Below, piece by piece: positions 28,124 through 29,691 of a DNA stretch of 29,691 nucleotides. The translations under genes and the position numbers were made by a program. Origin of the DNA: Stentor coeruleus (taxonomy: Eukaryota > Ciliophora > Heterotrichea > Heterotrichida > Stentoridae); assembly GCA_001970955.1 (NCBI GenBank), contig MPUH01000912.1, forward strand, positions 1 through 29,691, in the 5' to 3' direction. The notes beneath the pieces are model-generated. The model saw nothing but the letters and a program-made list of their open reading frames with translations. It searched no databases and was not told the DNA's origin. Position 1 is the stretch's first letter. Every line of letters starts with the position of its first letter.

Positions 28124-29232
28124 CTTTTTTATTGTCATTTAAATAAAAATAACAGCATCCTAGATTGTTATAAATTCCAGCCAGATCTGGATGATCAGAG
28201 TTTAAAACTTTTTCATAAATAGTTTTGCACTTTTTATAAAACTCTACTGCATTTTTCTTTTCATTTAAATAAAAATAAAGTCATCCTAGATTATTATAAA
28301 TTTTAGCCAGATATGGATGATTAGAGTTTAAAACTTTTTCTCTTATATTACAGCACTTTTTATAAAGCTCTAAGGCTTTTTTCTTCTCATTTAAATCATT
28401 ATAAAGTCTTCCTAGATTGTTATAAATTGTGGCTAGATCTGGATGATCAGAGTTTAAAACTTTTTTTCTTATATTTTTGCACTTTTTAAAAAGCTCTAGG
28501 GCTTTTTTTTTCTCATTTAATTTGTAATAAAAGTTTCCTAAATTGTTATAAATTGTAGCCAGATCTGGATGATCAGAGTTTAAAACTTTTTCCCTTATGT
28601 TTTTGCACTTTTCATAAAGCTCTAGAGCTTTTTTCTTCTCATTTAAATTTAAATAAAGGTTTCCTAGATTGATATAAATTGTAGCCAGATCAGGATGATC
28701 AGAGTTTAAAATTTTTTCCCTTATATTTTTGCATTTTTCGTGAAACTCTAGGCTTTTTTTTTTCTCATTTAAATAAAAATAAAAGATTCCTAAATTGTTA
28801 TAAATTTTTGCTAGATCTGGATCATCAGAGTTTAAAACTTTTTCCCAAATATTTTTGCACTTTTCGTAAAGTTCTAGAGCTTTTTTCTTCTCATTTAAAT
28901 TGCTATAAAAGTTTCCTAGATTGTTATAAATTTTAGCTAGATCTGGATGATCAGAGTTTAAAACTTTTTCCCAAATATTTTTGCACTTTTCGTAAAGTTC
29001 TAGGGCTTTTTTCTTCTCATTTAAATTTTAATAAATAATTCCTAGATTGTTATAAATTTTAGCTAGATATGGATGATCAGAGTTTAAAACTTTTTTCCTT
29101 ATATTTTTGCACTTTTCGTAAAGTTCTAGGGCTTTTTTTTTCTCATTTAAATTGTCATAAAGACTTCCTAGATTGTTATAAATTTTAGCTAGATCTGGAT
29201 GATCAGAGTTTAAAACTTTTTCCTAAATATTT

Positions 29233-29290
29233 TTTTACTTTTCTCCAAATACTGTCGCTTCTTGATACATCACTATATATTGGCTTAAAT
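29233..29290 (-). other. Misplaced TPR-kinase linker fragment
   Basis: Inside the array, one minus frame reads LFKPIYSDVSRSDSIW. This matches LLKPICSDALRSNKIRI, the linker between the last TPR and the kinase at about 27230-27290, in the same order after a TPR end. It is followed by TPR sequence instead of a kinase, and lies out of frame with the units around it. Confidence 0.65.
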
Positions 29291-29615
29291 AATTCCTAGA
29301 TTGTTATAAATTGTAGCTAGATATGGATGATCAGAGTTTAAAACTTTTTCCCTTATATTTTTGCACTTTTCGAAAAGTTCTAGGGCTTTTTTCTTCTCAT
29401 TTAAATTATTATAAATTACTCCTAGATTGTTATAAATTGTAGCTAGATCTGGATGATCAGAGTTTAAAACTTTTTCCCTAATATTTTTGCACTTTTCGTA
29501 AAATTCTAGGGCTTTTTTCTTCTTATTAAAATTGTCATAAAGACTTCCTAGATTGTTATAAATTTTAGCTAGATCTGGATGATCAGAGTTTAAAACTTTT
29601 TCCCAAATATTTTTG

Positions 29616-29661
29616 CACTTTTCATAAAACTCTAGAGACACTTTTCATAAAACTCTAGAGC
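29616..29661. repeat. 23-bp tandem duplication in the TPR array
   Basis: cacttttcataaaactctag at 29616 recurs at 29639, an offset of 23 bp that shifts the TPR frame. Confidence 0.85.
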
Positions 29662-29691
29662 TTTTTTCTTCTCATTTAAATTTAAATAAAG

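Larger units (their letters stand above)
27270..29691 (-). repeat. 126-bp TPR-coding tandem array, about 19 units
   Basis: Direct repeats of 126 bp (42 codons) run to the window edge. The anchor gatgatcagagtttaaaac recurs at about 27785, 27911, 28190, 28442, 28568, 28694, 28946, 29072, 29198, 29452 and 29578, with variants at about 27292, 27407, 27532, 27659, 28038, 28316, 28820 and 29325. Units near 29.5 kb are nearly identical, while those at 27.3-27.6 kb next to the kinase are diverged. That gradient fits repeated unequal exchange in the outer part. Confidence 0.9.
28118..29691 (-). pseudogene. Outer TPR array, broken by stops and shifts
   Basis: The same 42-residue TPR units continue upstream of the open frame but not in one frame. 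Besides the duplication at 28073-28123, there is a TGA at 28281-28283, a TAA at 29028-29030, a TAG at 29223-29225, a foreign linker fragment at 29233-29290, and another duplication at 29616-29661. A clean piece of 118 codons spans 29285-29641. The right end is cut by the window. Either this is the decayed 5' half of the TPR-kinase gene, or it is a mosaic of paralogous copies collapsed together during assembly; near-identical 126-bp units are hard to assemble. Confidence 0.6.

Noticed and set aside
1..29691. A TAA/TAG = Gln genetic code for the whole genome
   Set aside because: Seven long genes use CAA/CAG for Gln, have no internal TAA/TAG, and end in TAA or TAG at sensible places. In-frame TAR occur only in genes with other damage.
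27270..29691. CRISPR-like or satellite array
   Set aside because: The 126-bp units translate as 42-residue TPRs, with no spacer structure.

Overview
The window looks like the genome of a heterotrich ciliate close to Stentor. It is about 70% A+T, intergenic gaps are very short, and six or more long reading frames end in TAA, TAG or once TGA with no in-frame stop inside them, so the code is standard. One small gene is interrupted by an exactly 15-nt intron (GTAAGATTTATATAG), a length typical of heterotrichs. The gene content is that of a ciliated eukaryote: an intraflagellar transport protein, an endocytic EH-domain protein, an OSCA/TMEM63-like channel and protein kinases. The species call is inference.

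Layout. 1-760: decayed pogo/Tigger-like transposase (-). 1441-3906: OSCA/TMEM63-like membrane protein (-). 4431-6239: decayed gene of the CTFxP-motif family (+). 6480-7643: coiled-coil protein (-). 7644-9606: mostly non-coding, with gene relics and two tandem duplications. 9607-11115: SNF1/AMPK/MARK-type kinase (+). 11212-13557: CTFxP-motif protein with an EF-hand-like segment (-). 13636-15012: double EH-domain protein (-). Its ATG is 8 bp from the ATG of the divergent IFT88 gene (15021-17782, +), and both start codons lie in one 16-bp palindrome. IFT88 is broken by a 464-bp insert with a 10-bp target duplication, in-frame stops, a 78-bp tandem duplication and a one-base deletion. 17834-18508: polytopic membrane protein (+). 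18896-19225: small secreted acidic protein with the 15-nt intron (+). 19653-20765: perilipin-like protein with a C-terminal EF-hand (-). 21020-21690: decayed Merlin/IS1595-type transposase (-). 22110-23073: OGG1-type DNA glycosylase split by a 67-bp tandem duplication (+). 23446-23910: coiled-coil protein (+). 23911-26221: gene relics. 26222 to the right edge: a TPR-array/protein-kinase gene (-) with about nineteen 126-bp units, whose outer part is broken by stops and shifts.

Two themes run through the window. First, at least eight short direct tandem duplications (about 23 to 113 bp) occur, three of them separated by exactly one N. That is the signature of unmerged overlapping contig ends, so some apparent gene breakage (OGG1, part of IFT88, part of the TPR array) may be assembly error. 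Second, real decay is also present: two dead DNA transposons and a CTFxP pseudogene with many lesions. The genes are not an operon. The only clear functional pairing by layout is the EH-domain/IFT88 divergent pair; both families act in membrane or ciliary trafficking.
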